Shown here: positions 44,797 to 53,465 of the stretch, one piece after another | Layout: each line of letters begins with the position of its first letter | Position numbering within the stretch: position 1 is the first letter of the stretch | NCBI RefSeq assembly: GCF_022414535.1 | Contig: NZ_JADWYM010000002.1 | Coordinates: 270,304 to 334,303 of the forward strand | Reading direction: 5' to 3' | DNA length: 64,000 bases | Origin: Streptomyces sp. MUM 2J | GTDB taxonomy: Bacteria; Actinomycetota; Actinomycetes; Streptomycetales; Streptomycetaceae | Made by a program: the position numbers and the translations under genes | Notes under the pieces: model-generated | What the model was told of the DNA's origin: nothing | The model's input: the letters and a program-made list of their open reading frames with translations, nothing else | The model's database searches: none

Positions 44797-47007
44797 GTGG
44801 CCACGTTCCTCTACAGACTCGGCCGGCTGGCCTTCAGGCGACGGCACTTCGTCGCCCTGATCTGGGTCGCGCTGCTGACCCTCGCCGGGGTCGGCGCGGC
44901 CAGCGCCCCCGCCGCCGGCAACTCCTCCTTCTCCGTTCCCGGCACCGAGGCCCAGAAGGCCTTCGACCTGCTGGAGCAGCGGTTCCCCGGCATGAGCGCC
45001 GACGGCGCCACCGCCCGCGTCGTCTTCAAGGCGCCCGGCGGCGAGAAGATGACCGACCCGGACAACAAGGCGACCGTCGAGAAGACGGTCGAGGAGCTCT
45101 CCGACGGCTCCGAGGTCGCCTCGGTCGCCGACCCCTACGCGGGCAAGGCCGTCAGCAAGGACGGCACGATCGCGTACGCCTCGGTGAAGTACAAGGTCTC
45201 CGGCATGGAGTTGGAGGACGCGACCAAGGACGCCCTGAAGGAGTCCGCGCAGCACGCGCGCGACGCCGGGCTGACGGTGGAGGTCGGCGGTGACGCGCTC
45301 AGCGCCGTTCCCGAGACCGGTGCCACCGAGGTCATCGGCATCGCCATCGCGGCCGTCGTCCTCGTCATCACCTTCGGTTCGCTGCTCGCCGCCGGCCTGC
45401 CGCTGCTGACCGCGCTGATCGGTGTCGGCATCGGTGTCTCCGCGATCACCGCGCTGGCCGACCCGCTCGACCTCGGCTCGACCACCTCCACCCTGGCGAC
45501 GATGATCGGCCTGGCCGTGGGCATCGACTACGCCTTGTTCATCGTCTCGCGCTACCGCGCCGAACTCGCCGAGGGCCGTGACCGCGAGGAGGCCGTGGGC
45601 CGCGCCGTCGGCACCGCCGGCTCCGCCGTCGTCTTCGCCGGTCTCACCGTCGTCATCGCGCTGGTCGGCCTGTCCGTCGTCAACATCCCGATGCTGACGA
45701 AGATGGGCGTCGCCGCGGCCGGCACCGTGGCCATCGCGGTCCTCATCGCCCTGACGATGATTCCCGCGCTGCTGGGCTTCGCCGGGCGGAAGGTGAAGCC
45801 GGCCGGGCAGAAGAACAAGCTGCTCGGCGGCGGTGGGAGGAAGGCTCCCACGGCTGCGGGCAAGCCCAACACGGGCACGCGCTGGGCGAGCTTCGTGGTG
45901 CGCCGGCCGGTCGCCGTCCTGCTGCTGGGCGTGGTCGGCCTCGGCGCGGCGGCGGTCCCGGCCGCCTCGCTGGAGCTGGGCCTGCCCGACGACGGCTCCC
46001 AGCCGACGTCGACCACCCAGCGCCGCGCCTACGACCTGCTGTCGGAGGGCTTCGGCCCCGGCTTCAACGGCCCGCTGCTGGTGGTCGTCGACGCGCAGCG
46101 CGCCGACGACCCCAAGGCCGCCGTCGCCGACGTCTCCGAGGAGATCAAGGGCCTGAAGGACGTCACCACGGTCACGCCCGCGGCGTTCAACAAGGCCGGC
46201 GACACCGCGACGATCACCGTGATCCCAGGATCCAAGCCGTCCTCCACGACGACCGAGGACCTGGTGCACGGCATCCGCGACGCGGGCGCCGGGATCGGGG
46301 CGAGGACGGACGCGCAGGTCCTGGTCACCGGTTCGACGGCGATGAACATCGACGTCTCGCAGAAGCTGAACGACGCGCTGGTCCCGTACCTGGTCCTGGT
46401 CGTCGGCCTGGCGTTCCTGCTGCTGATCGTGGTGTTCCGGTCGATCCTGGTCCCGCTGAAGGCCGCGCTGGGCTTCCTGCTGAGCGTCATGGCGGCGCTG
46501 GGCGCGGTCGTCGCGGTCTTCCAGTGGGGGTGGCTCGCCGATCTGATGGGCGTGGAGGAGACCGGTCCGGTCATGTCGATGATGCCGATCTTCATGGTCG
46601 GCGTGGTCTTCGGCCTGGCGATGGACTACGAGGTGTTCCTCGTGACGCGGATGCGCGAGGCGTTCGTCCACGGCGAGAAGCCCGGCCAGGCCGTGGTGAC
46701 CGGCTTCCAGCACGGCGCGAGAGTCGTCACGGCCGCGGCCGTGATCATGATGGCGGTCTTCGCGGGCTTCATCGGCTCGTCCGAGTCGATGGTCAAGATG
46801 ATCGGCTTCGGCCTCGCGGTCGCCGTCTTCTTCGACGCGTTCATCGTCCGCATGGCCATCGTCCCGGCGGTCCTGGCCCTGCTCGGAAGGCGGGCCTGGT
46901 GGCTGCCGAAGTGGCTGGACCGCGCCCTGCCCAACGTCGACGTCGAGGGCGAGGGACTGCGCACGCGCTCCGGCGCGGAGGAGGACCGGGAGCTGGTACG
47001 GGTCTGA
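44797..47007 (+). CDS. MMPL family RND transporter
   Basis: A 736-aa inner-membrane transporter. The first helix is at 17-37, a large extracytoplasmic domain at about 40-175, then a block of helices including the RND motif GLAVGIDYALFIVSRYR (about 230-245). A second extracytoplasmic domain and a second block with GVVFGLAMDYEVFLVTRMREA near 605-625 follow; the paired Asp-Tyr motifs drive proton coupling. MMPL proteins export lipids, siderophores or drugs. GTG 44797. Paired with an upstream TetR regulator. Confidence 0.92.
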   Translation: MATFLYRLGRLAFRRRHFVALIWVALLTLAGVGAASAPAAGNSSFSVPGTEAQKAFDLLEQRFPGMSADGATARVVFKAPGGEKMTDPDNKATVEKTVEELSDGSEVASVADPYAGKAVSKDGTIAYASVKYKVSGMELEDATKDALKESAQHARDAGLTVEVGGDALSAVPETGATEVIGIAIAAVVLVITFGSLLAAGLPLLTALIGVGIGVSAITALADPLDLGSTTSTLATMIGLAVGIDYALFIVSRYRAELAEGRDREEAVGRAVGTAGSAVVFAGLTVVIALVGLSVVNIPMLTKMGVAAAGTVAIAVLIALTMIPALLGFAGRKVKPAGQKNKLLGGGGRKAPTAAGKPNTGTRWASFVVRRPVAVLLLGVVGLGAAAVPAASLELGLPDDGSQPTSTTQRRAYDLLSEGFGPGFNGPLLVVVDAQRADDPKAAVADVSEEIKGLKDVTTVTPAAFNKAGDTATITVIPGSKPSSTTTEDLVHGIRDAGAGIGARTDAQVLVTGSTAMNIDVSQKLNDALVPYLVLVVGLAFLLLIVVFRSILVPLKAALGFLLSVMAALGAVVAVFQWGWLADLMGVEETGPVMSMMPIFMVGVVFGLAMDYEVFLVTRMREAFVHGEKPGQAVVTGFQHGARVVTAAAVIMMAVFAGFIGSSESMVKMIGFGLAVAVFFDAFIVRMAIVPAVLALLGRRAWWLPKWLDRALPNVDVEGEGLRTRSGAEEDRELVRV

Positions 47008-47449
47008 CGTACCGTCTCCGCCGCTGACGGCCGGTGAGGGTTCCGTGGGGACGGGCACTCTCACCGGCCTTTCGCCGCACGGCAGCCGGCGCGGGACCGC
47101 CGCAGCGGGCAAGCCACCATCGGGCGGTCGCGGCGCCGGGCTGACCGGCGCCGCGCTGTGGGGGACGCGCGGGCGGCGACCGGACCGGGCCGCGATCGGC
47201 GCGGCCTTCGCCACCGGGCCGACCACCGCGGTCTGCACCGTCCTGGACGGTCTCGGCGTGCGGGCCTCGGGGCCGCCCCTCGGGTACGCCGCCCGGCCGA
47301 CGGCCCTCCCGGCTGGTGGTGCCCGTGTACGCCGTGTGCTGCGGTGGCGGGGCCACGACCGGGGCGAGGCTGTCCGGTACGGGCACCCGTGGATGCGGGG
47401 GCGGGCCGGGAGGAGCACCCTGGAAGCAGGTGTTCCGGAGGTGATCGTC
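47008..47449. other. gap between MMPL and DUF1876 genes with a gene relic
   Basis: 440 bp with no intact gene. It contains the EamA-like relic at about 47150-47400, listed separately. Confidence 0.5.
47150..47400 (+). pseudogene. EamA/DMT-type permease relic
   Basis: One frame reads GPTTAVCTVLDGLGVRASGP then PLGYAARP, close to the conserved YTVVDGLGVRASGSPLGYAAW segment of EamA-family permeases. After a frameshift near 47300 another frame reads LVVPVYAV, the next conserved block. No start, no stop context and no full domain remain. Assignment rests on pattern memory. Confidence 0.5.
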
Positions 47450-47725
47450 ATGATGCACACCGCAGTGGGATGGCACGTGGAGATGGAATTCATGGAGGAC
47501 GACCAGCACACGCGCGCCGTGGCGCTGGTCCGTCTGCCCGACGGCACGGAGGTGCGGGCCCACGGGCGCGCCACCCGCCATCACACCGACTCCAACCAGC
47601 CCCGTGTCGGCGAGGAGATCGCAGGTGCCCGGGCCCTCAACGAGCTGGCCATGCAACTGCTGACCAAAGCGCACGGGGAGATCGACGACGCGTCCGGCAG
47701 AGCGTCCCAGCCGATCCACGTCTGA
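47450..47725 (+). CDS. DUF1876 domain protein
   Basis: A 91-aa protein matching the DUF1876 family common in actinobacteria (WHVEMEFMEDDQHTRAVALVRLPDGTEVRAHGRATRHHTD, then GEEIAGARALNELAMQLLTKA). The fold is dsRBD-like; function unknown. CGGAGG lies 8 nt before ATG 47450. The upstream frame belongs to a relic, so the short form is right. Confidence 0.88.
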   Translation: MMHTAVGWHVEMEFMEDDQHTRAVALVRLPDGTEVRAHGRATRHHTDSNQPRVGEEIAGARALNELAMQLLTKAHGEIDDASGRASQPIHV

Positions 47726-48094
47726 TCCCCCTCCCCAGCACACCTGAACCGCGCCCGGAGCCGCGCGTGGTTCAGCGCTGATCCACCCCCTGGCCCCGTC
47801 CGGCCGACCACCGTCCCGCTCCGGGCTGCGCACCGATCCGCGCGGCGGGTACCGATCCGCGCGGCGAGTACCGATCCGTGCGCTGAACCGTCGCGGGTCC
47901 GGCGCGCGAGGCGTGCGCCGGGCCCCGCGCTGCCGTGCCGTGCCGGTCCGCCGGAAACGGGCCGGTGAAGATTGCCGAGGCTTGTCGCGTGTCTGACGTG
48001 GAGCTTGCACTCCACTGTCGTGCCGGGGCGTATCAAGGGAGCAGGGACGTGTGGACGGACGGCGCCGCACGGCGGTGCCGCGAGGGGCGGTCTG
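47726..48094. other. intergenic region upstream of the first receptor gene
   Basis: About 370 bp with a 19-bp tandem repeat (47832-47888) and otherwise no gene. It is the leader/promoter region of the TetR gene at 48095. Confidence 0.5.
47832..47888. repeat. 19-bp tandem repeat
   Basis: Three copies of about 19 bp beginning ACCGATCCGCGCGGCG. The first two differ at one position and the third is more diverged. Located 207 bp before the receptor-like TetR start. Confidence 0.7.
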
Positions 48095-48748
48095 ATGGCG
48101 GGCAGGCAGAAGCGGTCGGAGCAGACCGTGGAACGGCTGGTGGCCGCGGCTGCCGACGCGTTCGCGCGGCACGGCTATACGGGGGCGACGCTCGCCGACA
48201 TCAGCCGGCACGCCGGGGTGACCAAGGGGGCGCTGTTCTTCCACTTCTCCACCAAGGACGAGATCGCCGTGGCCGTGCTGGAGCGGGCCCGGGAGACCAT
48301 GGAGCGGGCGGCGCTGCGGCTGGAGGCAGCCGGCGGCCCCTTTCTCCAGATCATCGTCGACCTGACCTACGTGCTGGGGCGGTTGCTGCGCGAGGACGTG
48401 TACGTGCGGGCCTCGGTTCGCATCGCGCGGGAGCGCGACGACGCCGGGCCGCAGGGACACGATGACGACCCGCCGGACTTCTACCGGCAGTGGCTCGGGC
48501 GGCTCGGCGGACTCCTCGATCAGGCCCGCCGGGTCGGCGAACTGGACGGCTCCGTGTCGCAGGCATCCGCACGCACGCCGGTGACGGCGGCCGTCACCGG
48601 GCTGGAGACCCTGACCTGGCTGGGCGCGCCGGCCGCACAGTGCGACACCTGGCTGGCCGACCTGTGGGAACTCACCCTCACGGGCCTGGCGTCCCGGGAG
48701 GGCCTGCGGGGCGTGCGTACCACGCCGCCCGGCCATGGCGGCACCTGA
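48095..48748 (+). CDS. gamma-butyrolactone receptor-like TetR regulator (ScbR/ArpA family)
   Basis: 217 aa. The HTH segment (TGATLADISRHAGVTKGALFFHFSTKDEIA, about 28-58) carries the ScbR-family hallmark VTKGAL-F/Y-FHF. The ligand domain includes PDFYRQWLGRL with a Trp placed like the pocket Trp of CprB. It may be a true receptor or a pseudo-receptor responding to other ligands. GAGGGGCGG precedes ATG 48095. A second, more canonical family member lies convergently at 48938. Confidence 0.85.
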   Translation: MAGRQKRSEQTVERLVAAAADAFARHGYTGATLADISRHAGVTKGALFFHFSTKDEIAVAVLERARETMERAALRLEAAGGPFLQIIVDLTYVLGRLLREDVYVRASVRIARERDDAGPQGHDDDPPDFYRQWLGRLGGLLDQARRVGELDGSVSQASARTPVTAAVTGLETLTWLGAPAAQCDTWLADLWELTLTGLASREGLRGVRTTPPGHGGT

Positions 48749-48937
48749 ACGGCACGCCGTCACACCGTCACGCCCGGCACACCTTCCGGCCGGGCGACCC
48801 TCCCCCGGGGCACGTCGGCCCGCCGACGCCGGTGAGGCCCGGGCGGCGGCCGGCGCCCGGCCGGGACGGCAGCCTGCCGTGCCGGCTCACCGGCCGCGGG
48901 CGCGGTGCGGGTCCGGGACGTGCGGCCCGCGGGCCGG

Positions 48938-49612
48938 TCAGGCGTTCTTGGCCTGCCCGTCGAAGAGCGGCGGCAGGCCCAGTTCCGCGCGGCACTCCGG
49001 GGAGCCCGCCGGTTCGAAGCGGGAGACGCGCCGGGGCGGGACGACGCCGGGCAGCAGGAACCGCCACAGGTCGGTGACGCGGTCGTCCAGGTCCTTGCGT
49101 GCCGTCAGGACGTGCGAGGTGAGCTGAAGTCCGGTGAACGCGCTGGACAGGACGTTCGCCAGGTCCGTGACGTTGATGCCGGCCTGGACGTCGCCGCGGG
49201 CCTGGGCGTGGACCAGGCAGTCCCGGATGGCGTTGATCCAGGCACTGTAGGGAGCCGGGTCGGGCGAGCCGAACGAGCCGAACTCCACCACGAGCCGCAC
49301 CCCCGCCCGCAGGCGTACGTCGTTGAGCAGCCCGTGGGCCATCCGGTGGCCCATGTCGATGAGCGTTTGTACGCCGGGCTTCGGTACGTCGGCCAGCAGT
49401 TCGGCGTACTGCCGCTGCTCCTCCACCAGGGCCTGGGCCAGGGCCTCCTTGGACGAGAAATGGAAGTAGAGCGCTCCTTTGGTGACGCCGGCGTGCTGGG
49501 CGACGTCGCTCAGGCTCGTGCTGCCGTAGCCGGTCGCGTCGAAGGCGGCGGCCGCCCCGTCGAGGATCGCCTGCCGGGTGATCTCCGCCCGTTCCTGCCT
49601 GGCCCTGGCCAC
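48938..49612 (-). CDS. gamma-butyrolactone receptor (ScbR/ArpA family)
   Basis: 224 aa with the canonical motif SDVAQHAGVTKGALYFHFSSKEALAQALVEEQ (about 34-65). The all-helical ligand domain has VRLAGVRLVVEF-type helices and a pocket Trp in PYSAWINAIRDC. It represses target promoters until a gamma-butyrolactone or butenolide binds. Divergent from the AfsA-type synthase gene, the usual receptor/synthase pairing. A site for the shared 16-bp motif lies between the two (49717-49732). Confidence 0.9.
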   Translation of the reverse strand: MARARQERAEITRQAILDGAAAAFDATGYGSTSLSDVAQHAGVTKGALYFHFSSKEALAQALVEEQRQYAELLADVPKPGVQTLIDMGHRMAHGLLNDVRLRAGVRLVVEFGSFGSPDPAPYSAWINAIRDCLVHAQARGDVQAGINVTDLANVLSSAFTGLQLTSHVLTARKDLDDRVTDLWRFLLPGVVPPRRVSRFEPAGSPECRAELGLPPLFDGQAKNA

Positions 49613-49716
49613 GTGGTACCTCCCTGTGCGTCTCGGCGCCGAGATCCGGCCGGGGTGCCGGCCGCGTGTCTCGACTCCTCTCAGTCATCAGACTGCCATG
49701 AAGAGGTAGAGAAAAA

Positions 49717-49732
49717 AAACCAGTCAGCTAGT
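49717..49732 (-). promoter_or_regulatory. autoregulatory element between receptor and AfsA-type synthase
   Basis: ACTAGCTGACTGGTTT on the minus strand, followed by a T-run. It fits ACYRGYYGAMTGGTWT, shared with 52091 and 52124. It is nearly midway between the divergent starts 49612 and 49837. Confidence 0.65.
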
Positions 49733-49836
49733 ACGCTATCGCCCCGGTGGTGCCCATGCGCGACGGCGGCCCATCTCTCGCACTGTCCTGGTCCTTTCGC
49801 GGAAGGCTGCGTTCCTTTCGTGTCACCGGAGGCGCA

Positions 49837-50823
49837 ATGATGAGTCCACTTGTGCAAGCCGAGCGGCTGGATTTTTTAACGCAGGAGAGGGAGGAGGCCC
49901 AACTCTTCGAACGGACGGTGCCGCGCTGGCTGGTCCACCGCGCTGCCGTGTCCGAGGTTCTCCTCACGGGGGTGCGGCCCCGGGGGAGGGACGCGTATCG
50001 CATCGGCGCCCAGTGGGCGCGCTGCCACAGCTACTACGGACCGGTCGCCGGGAGCTGGCACGATCCGATGCTGTTCGCGGAATCGATTCGTCAGGCCGCG
50101 CTCCTGCTCGGCCACCAGGCTCTGGGCATCCCGATGGGGCATCAGTTCCTGACGCGCACCATGACCTTCGAGACCACGGAGGAGGGGATGCGGCTCGCCG
50201 GGACCCCGGCGGACGTGGTGATCGACGCGAGCATGCGGGACATCCGCTGCCGCGCCGGCCATGTGACCTCCTTCGGATGCGACTTCACCGCGCACCGCGA
50301 CGGCACGCTCATCGCCCGCGGAAGCGGGTCGACCGACTGCGTCGCGCCGGCGGTGTACCACAGGCTGCGCGGCGGGCGGGCGGCCGACGACCCCGCCTGC
50401 GTGCCGTCCCGGGCGGTCGCGCCGCACCTGGTCGGCCGCATGCAGGAGTTCGACGTGGTGCTGGGCGTCCGGGACGGGGAGGCCGCGGACGAACAGAGCC
50501 ATGCCTATCTGCTGCGCGTCGACGCCACACACCCCGTGCTGTTCGACCACCCGGTGGACCACGTGCCGGGCATGGTCGTCCTGGAGGCCGCCCGGCAGGC
50601 GGCCCTGGCCTCGCTCGGGCTGCCGCGCGGGCTGCTCGTCGGCTGCGACGCCGCCTTCCACCGGTACATCGAGCTGGACTCGCCGTGCCTGGTGATGGTC
50701 ACGCCCGCCCCGCCCGGAGGTGAACCGGGGCGCGGAGAGGCCATGGTGACGTTCCATCAGCAGGACGCGGTGGCCGGCAGCTGCCGTGTCTCCCTGCTGG
50801 ACGCGGGGAGCGGACGCTTGTAG
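49837..50823 (+). CDS. AfsA/ScbA-family gamma-butyrolactone synthase
   Basis: 328 aa with two hotdog-like AfsA repeats. The first (about 15-140) contains VHRAAVSEVLLTG, and HDPMLFAESIRQAALLLGHQALGIP. The second (about 205-320) contains HPVLFDHPVDHVPGMVVLEAARQAA. The H/N-D/E...E-xxRQ pattern occurs in both, as in AfsA, which condenses a beta-ketoacyl chain with DHAP to start signal synthesis. ATG 49837 or 49840; GGAGG lies upstream. Some homologues, such as the Alp and Jad types, make butenolides. Divergent from its likely receptor. Confidence 0.92.
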   Translation: MMSPLVQAERLDFLTQEREEAQLFERTVPRWLVHRAAVSEVLLTGVRPRGRDAYRIGAQWARCHSYYGPVAGSWHDPMLFAESIRQAALLLGHQALGIPMGHQFLTRTMTFETTEEGMRLAGTPADVVIDASMRDIRCRAGHVTSFGCDFTAHRDGTLIARGSGSTDCVAPAVYHRLRGGRAADDPACVPSRAVAPHLVGRMQEFDVVLGVRDGEAADEQSHAYLLRVDATHPVLFDHPVDHVPGMVVLEAARQAALASLGLPRGLLVGCDAAFHRYIELDSPCLVMVTPAPPGGEPGRGEAMVTFHQQDAVAGSCRVSLLDAGSGRL

Positions 50824-51246
50824 GGGAGTTCCGCCCCGGGGCAGGGCGGGGGCGGCGCCGCGAGAAGGCCTACCGCTGGGAGGGGACACCGCGGTACGCA
50901 CGACCGCCGACGGCGGCGCGCCCTCGTCACCTGCCCGACCCGGTCATGCGTACGGGGCCGGCCACCGTGCCCCGGGGGCCTGGGCGGCGGCCGCCGCGAA
51001 GCCGTGCTCAGCCGTGGAGGGTCTCCGTGGTCCGCCAGGGGGCGTTGCGGAGAGGACTGCCGCCCCTCCTCCGCGATGGCTCCCGGTCCTCCGCCGACGG
51101 GGCGGTTCTCCGCGGTGTCCCCCGGGCCTCCGCGGTGCCTCCCCCCGGGCCTCCGCGGCGGTCCCCGGCCCCCCGCGACGGCCTCCCCCGGCTCTCCCCG
51201 CCCGGCGGCCCCGAACTCCGCCGCCCACCCGCGCCGGCGGGTGGGC
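50824..51246. other. convergent intergenic region
   Basis: About 420 bp between the AfsA-type gene and the response regulator stop. It contains three copies of a CCCGGGCCTCCGCGG-like unit around 51115-51175 and no gene. Long open frames here are GC artefacts. Confidence 0.5.
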
Positions 51247-52035
51247 TCAGCGGCCCGTGGACGCGGGGACGTGGGCGGCCCCGGGCGTGGGCGGTCCCGC
51301 GGGGACCGTCAGGCGGTAGCCGATTCCGCGCACCGTCTCGATCCACTCCCGGCTGCCCAGCTTCGTGCGCAGGGAGCCCACGTGTACGTCCAGCGTGCGT
51401 GTGGAGCCGAACCAGTTCTCGTCCCAGACCCGCGCCATGATGTCCTGCCGCCGCCGCACCGTGCCGGGTTCCTCGATGAGCAGTGCCAGCAGGTCGAACT
51501 CCCTGCGGGTGACGGCCACCTCCTCGTCGCGCAGCAGCACCCGGCGGGTGCGCAGGTCGAGACGGAGCGGGCCGGCGCGGAGCAGGTCGGGGCCGGTCGG
51601 CCGGGCGGGTGGGTCGGGGCTGGCATGCGTCTCGGCCGGCTCCGCCGGCGCCTGTTCGTCCGCGGTGTGCCGGGGGCAGTCGCCCGCCCGCCGGAACAGC
51701 GCCTGCATCCGGGCCACCAGTTCGTAGCCGCCCACGGGCTTGAAGGCGAAGGCGTCGGCGCCCATGTGGAAGGCCATCACCCGGTCGAGTTCCTCGGCCC
51801 GGTCGCTCATGGCGAGGATGGGCACGCAGGACCGCTCGCGGATGCGCCGGCACACCTCGTGCCCCGCCAGGTCGGGCAGGGTGAGGTCGAGCACGACGAG
51901 TGAGGCCTCGCCGAACAGGTCCAGTGCCTCGGCTCCGGTCCTGGCGCGCAGCGGGGTGTAGCCGTGCACGGCCAGGGTCTGCACGAGAGCCTCGGCCATG
52001 CCGTCGTCGTCGTCGACGATCAGAATGGTCCTCAT
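51247..52035 (-). CDS. OmpR-family response regulator (orphan)
   Basis: 262 aa. The receiver domain (1-120) has acidic residues at 8-11, phospho-acceptor Asp50 (VVLDLTLPDLAG), Ser77 and Lys99 (FAFKP), so it is chemically complete. A charged linker (about 120-150) leads to a C-terminal winged helix (about 160-245, VTRREFDLLALLIEEPGTV, RTLDVHVGSLRTKLG). No histidine kinase lies nearby. Orphan OmpR-type activators such as JadR1 control angucycline clusters and are themselves set by butyrolactone-receptor homologues. Two copies of the shared motif lie upstream. ATG 52035. Confidence 0.88.
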   Translation of the reverse strand: MRTILIVDDDDGMAEALVQTLAVHGYTPLRARTGAEALDLFGEASLVVLDLTLPDLAGHEVCRRIRERSCVPILAMSDRAEELDRVMAFHMGADAFAFKPVGGYELVARMQALFRRAGDCPRHTADEQAPAEPAETHASPDPPARPTGPDLLRAGPLRLDLRTRRVLLRDEEVAVTRREFDLLALLIEEPGTVRRRQDIMARVWDENWFGSTRTLDVHVGSLRTKLGSREWIETVRGIGYRLTVPAGPPTPGAAHVPASTGR

Positions 52036-52090
52036 CCGATGTCTCCCAGAGCCGTGGCCCGCCCGCGGAGCGGCCCTTGCGTCTAAAAAA

Positions 52091-52106
52091 ACTGGTCGAA
52101 TGGTAT
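52091..52106 (+). promoter_or_regulatory. autoregulatory element copy 1 at response-regulator promoter
   Basis: ACTGGTCGAATGGTAT, preceded by A7, matches ACYRGYYGAMTGGTWT. It lies 56 bp before the response regulator start. Confidence 0.65.
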
Positions 52107-52123
52107 CTTCTACTAGGTCTATC

Positions 52124-52139
52124 AAACCAGTCGACCGGT
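52124..52139 (-). promoter_or_regulatory. autoregulatory element copy 2 at response-regulator promoter
   Basis: ACCGGTCGACTGGTTT on the minus strand, same consensus, with a near-palindromic core ACCRGTCGACYGGT. It lies 17 bp from copy 1 in opposite orientation. Confidence 0.65.
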
Positions 52140-52430
52140 CAGCAAGGTGCTTCCGCGCCGTCCGCCCCGCCGCTTCGGCCCGCCCCCGCTTCGGCCCGCG
52201 GTCGGATCCGGCCGCCGGACCGCAGGGCAGCCGCCCCGGCGGCCCCTTCCGTCACAGCGGTCCCACCCCGGGAGCGTGCCGATCCAGCCACTTGACGCCC
52301 CGTTGACGCTCCACTGACACAGCTGCAGATGCTTGTCGGAAATATGCCCCGGACGGCGTTGAAGCCCCTTCCGGCCGCACCTGAGGATGGACGCAGTCTC
52401 AGGCGCACCCAGGGATTCAGGGGGATGGAT

Positions 52431-53060
52431 ATGCACGGGCATCGACTGCTCGGCGACGAGCACGGGAGCAGGGACTGCGCACGGCTGTGCGGTCGGATCT
52501 GCGCCAAGTGCGTGGCGAGGATCGACGGCGAACTGCGCACCCTGCTCGACCTGTACGAGGAAAGCGATCTGGCACTCGCGCCCGCTCCGCCGCAACTGCG
52601 CGAACGGGTCAGCGGCAGCCGTGGTGCCGCGGGCATCGTGCTCGACGAACGGGCCGTGGCACTGCGCTCCCGGCTGTCGGAGGTACTGGGGCTGTGGGCG
52701 CGGCTCGTCGTGGACGAGCGCGACGAGGCGGGGCACCGTCCGGTGGAGCGCGGGGTGGGGGCCCTCGTCCCGTTCCTGCGGCGGCAGCTGCCGTGGCTGG
52801 CGGGGCATCCCGCGGGGGTCGACTTCGACGAGGAACTCGTCGAACTGCGCTCCGAGCTCGGCGCGCTCTTCGGGCCCGGGCCGGTGCGCAGGTTCCCCCT
52901 CGGCGCGTGCGTGGAGCCCGACTGCGCCGGGAACCTGCACGGCGTGCTGCCGGCCGACGGCGACCGGGTGCCGAGCCATGTCTCCTGCGACGCGGGTCAC
53001 GCGCTGCCGCCGCGGCGCTGGCTGCTGCTGGCCGACCGGGCGAGGAGGGACGCGGCGTGA
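52431..53060 (+). CDS. Cys-rich protein, OvmZ-like
   Basis: 209 aa. An N-terminal Cys cluster (Cys16, Cys20, Cys24, Cys27: DCARLCGRICAKC) suggests metal binding. A helical middle contains LRSRLSEVLGLWARLVVDE, and a C-terminal Cys set (ACVEPDCAGNL, HVSCDAGH) resembles a zinc ribbon. I recall similar proteins as OvmZ, paired with a small HTH protein (OvmW) in the oviedomycin and other aromatic polyketide clusters; that link is from memory. ATG 52431 has AGGGG at suitable distance; ATG 52425 is too close to it. Overlaps the next gene by GTGA. Confidence 0.65.
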   Translation: MHGHRLLGDEHGSRDCARLCGRICAKCVARIDGELRTLLDLYEESDLALAPAPPQLRERVSGSRGAAGIVLDERAVALRSRLSEVLGLWARLVVDERDEAGHRPVERGVGALVPFLRRQLPWLAGHPAGVDFDEELVELRSELGALFGPGPVRRFPLGACVEPDCAGNLHGVLPADGDRVPSHVSCDAGHALPPRRWLLLADRARRDAA

Positions 53061-53254
53061 CCGGGCCGGGCCCGGCGGGAGGGGGGCGGCGTACCGTGCC
53101 GACGGAACTGGCCGCCCTCGCGATGGGCGTGAGCCAGGCCACGATCCGCAAGTGGGCCAGTCGCGGGAAGATCACCCGCTACGGCGGGCCGCAGCGGGCC
53201 GAGTACGACCTCGACGAACTGCTCGCGCTCGCTCGCGACGGCGAGTCCGGGTGA
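53057..53254 (+). CDS. small HTH protein, OvmW-like
   Basis: 65 aa. After a Gly/Pro-rich N-terminus it has one helix-turn-helix: LAALAMGVSQATIRKWASRGKITRYGG (about 18-44), then EYDLDELLALARD. This is the MerR/excisionase-type DNA-binding unit. It overlaps the preceding Cys-rich gene by 4 bp, so the two products probably act together. The function of such pairs is not established. Confidence 0.75.
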   Translation: MTGPGPAGGGRRTVPTELAALAMGVSQATIRKWASRGKITRYGGPQRAEYDLDELLALARDGESG

Positions 53255-53367
53255 CGCGCACCGCCCGGCCGCCGGCAACGGGCTGACCGCAGCCGTTGAC
53301 CATCACGGAACACGACAGACCATCACGGAGCACGACCCGGATCCGTGCGGGGATCCGGAGGCGACAG

Positions 53368-53395
53368 CCCCCGCGGCCCCCCTCGGCCGCGGGGG
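53368..53395 (+). terminator. terminator after the OvmZ/OvmW-like pair
   Basis: CCCCCGCGGCC (53368-53378) pairs perfectly with 53385-53395 across a 6-nt loop. It lies about 110 bp after the small HTH gene. Confidence 0.7.
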
Positions 53396-53451
53396 CCGCT
53401 TGCCGTGCGTCATTCCCCGTTCCCCTTCCCGCCGCTGTGCGCAAGCCCGTG

Positions 53452-53465
53452 ATTCATCAGCCAGT
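53452..53465 (-). promoter_or_regulatory. candidate operator, motif shared with 57731
   Basis: ACTGGCTGATGAAT on the minus strand. The same words ACYGGCTGATGAWT recur at 57731, both in unusually AT-rich promoter DNA of this cluster. GCAAGTTGAT lies beside it, as GCAGGTTGAT does at the other site. Confidence 0.5.

Larger units (their letters stand above)
52036..52430. other. divergent regulatory region, response regulator / Cys-rich gene
   Basis: About 395 bp. An AT-rich patch at 52084-52128 carries two receptor motifs. The rest is GC-rich and leads to the start at 52431. No gene recognised. Confidence 0.6.

Noticed and set aside
50824..51246. Open frames in the gap after the AfsA-type gene
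   Set aside because: They read through GC-rich repeats on both strands without ribosome sites or recognisable domains.
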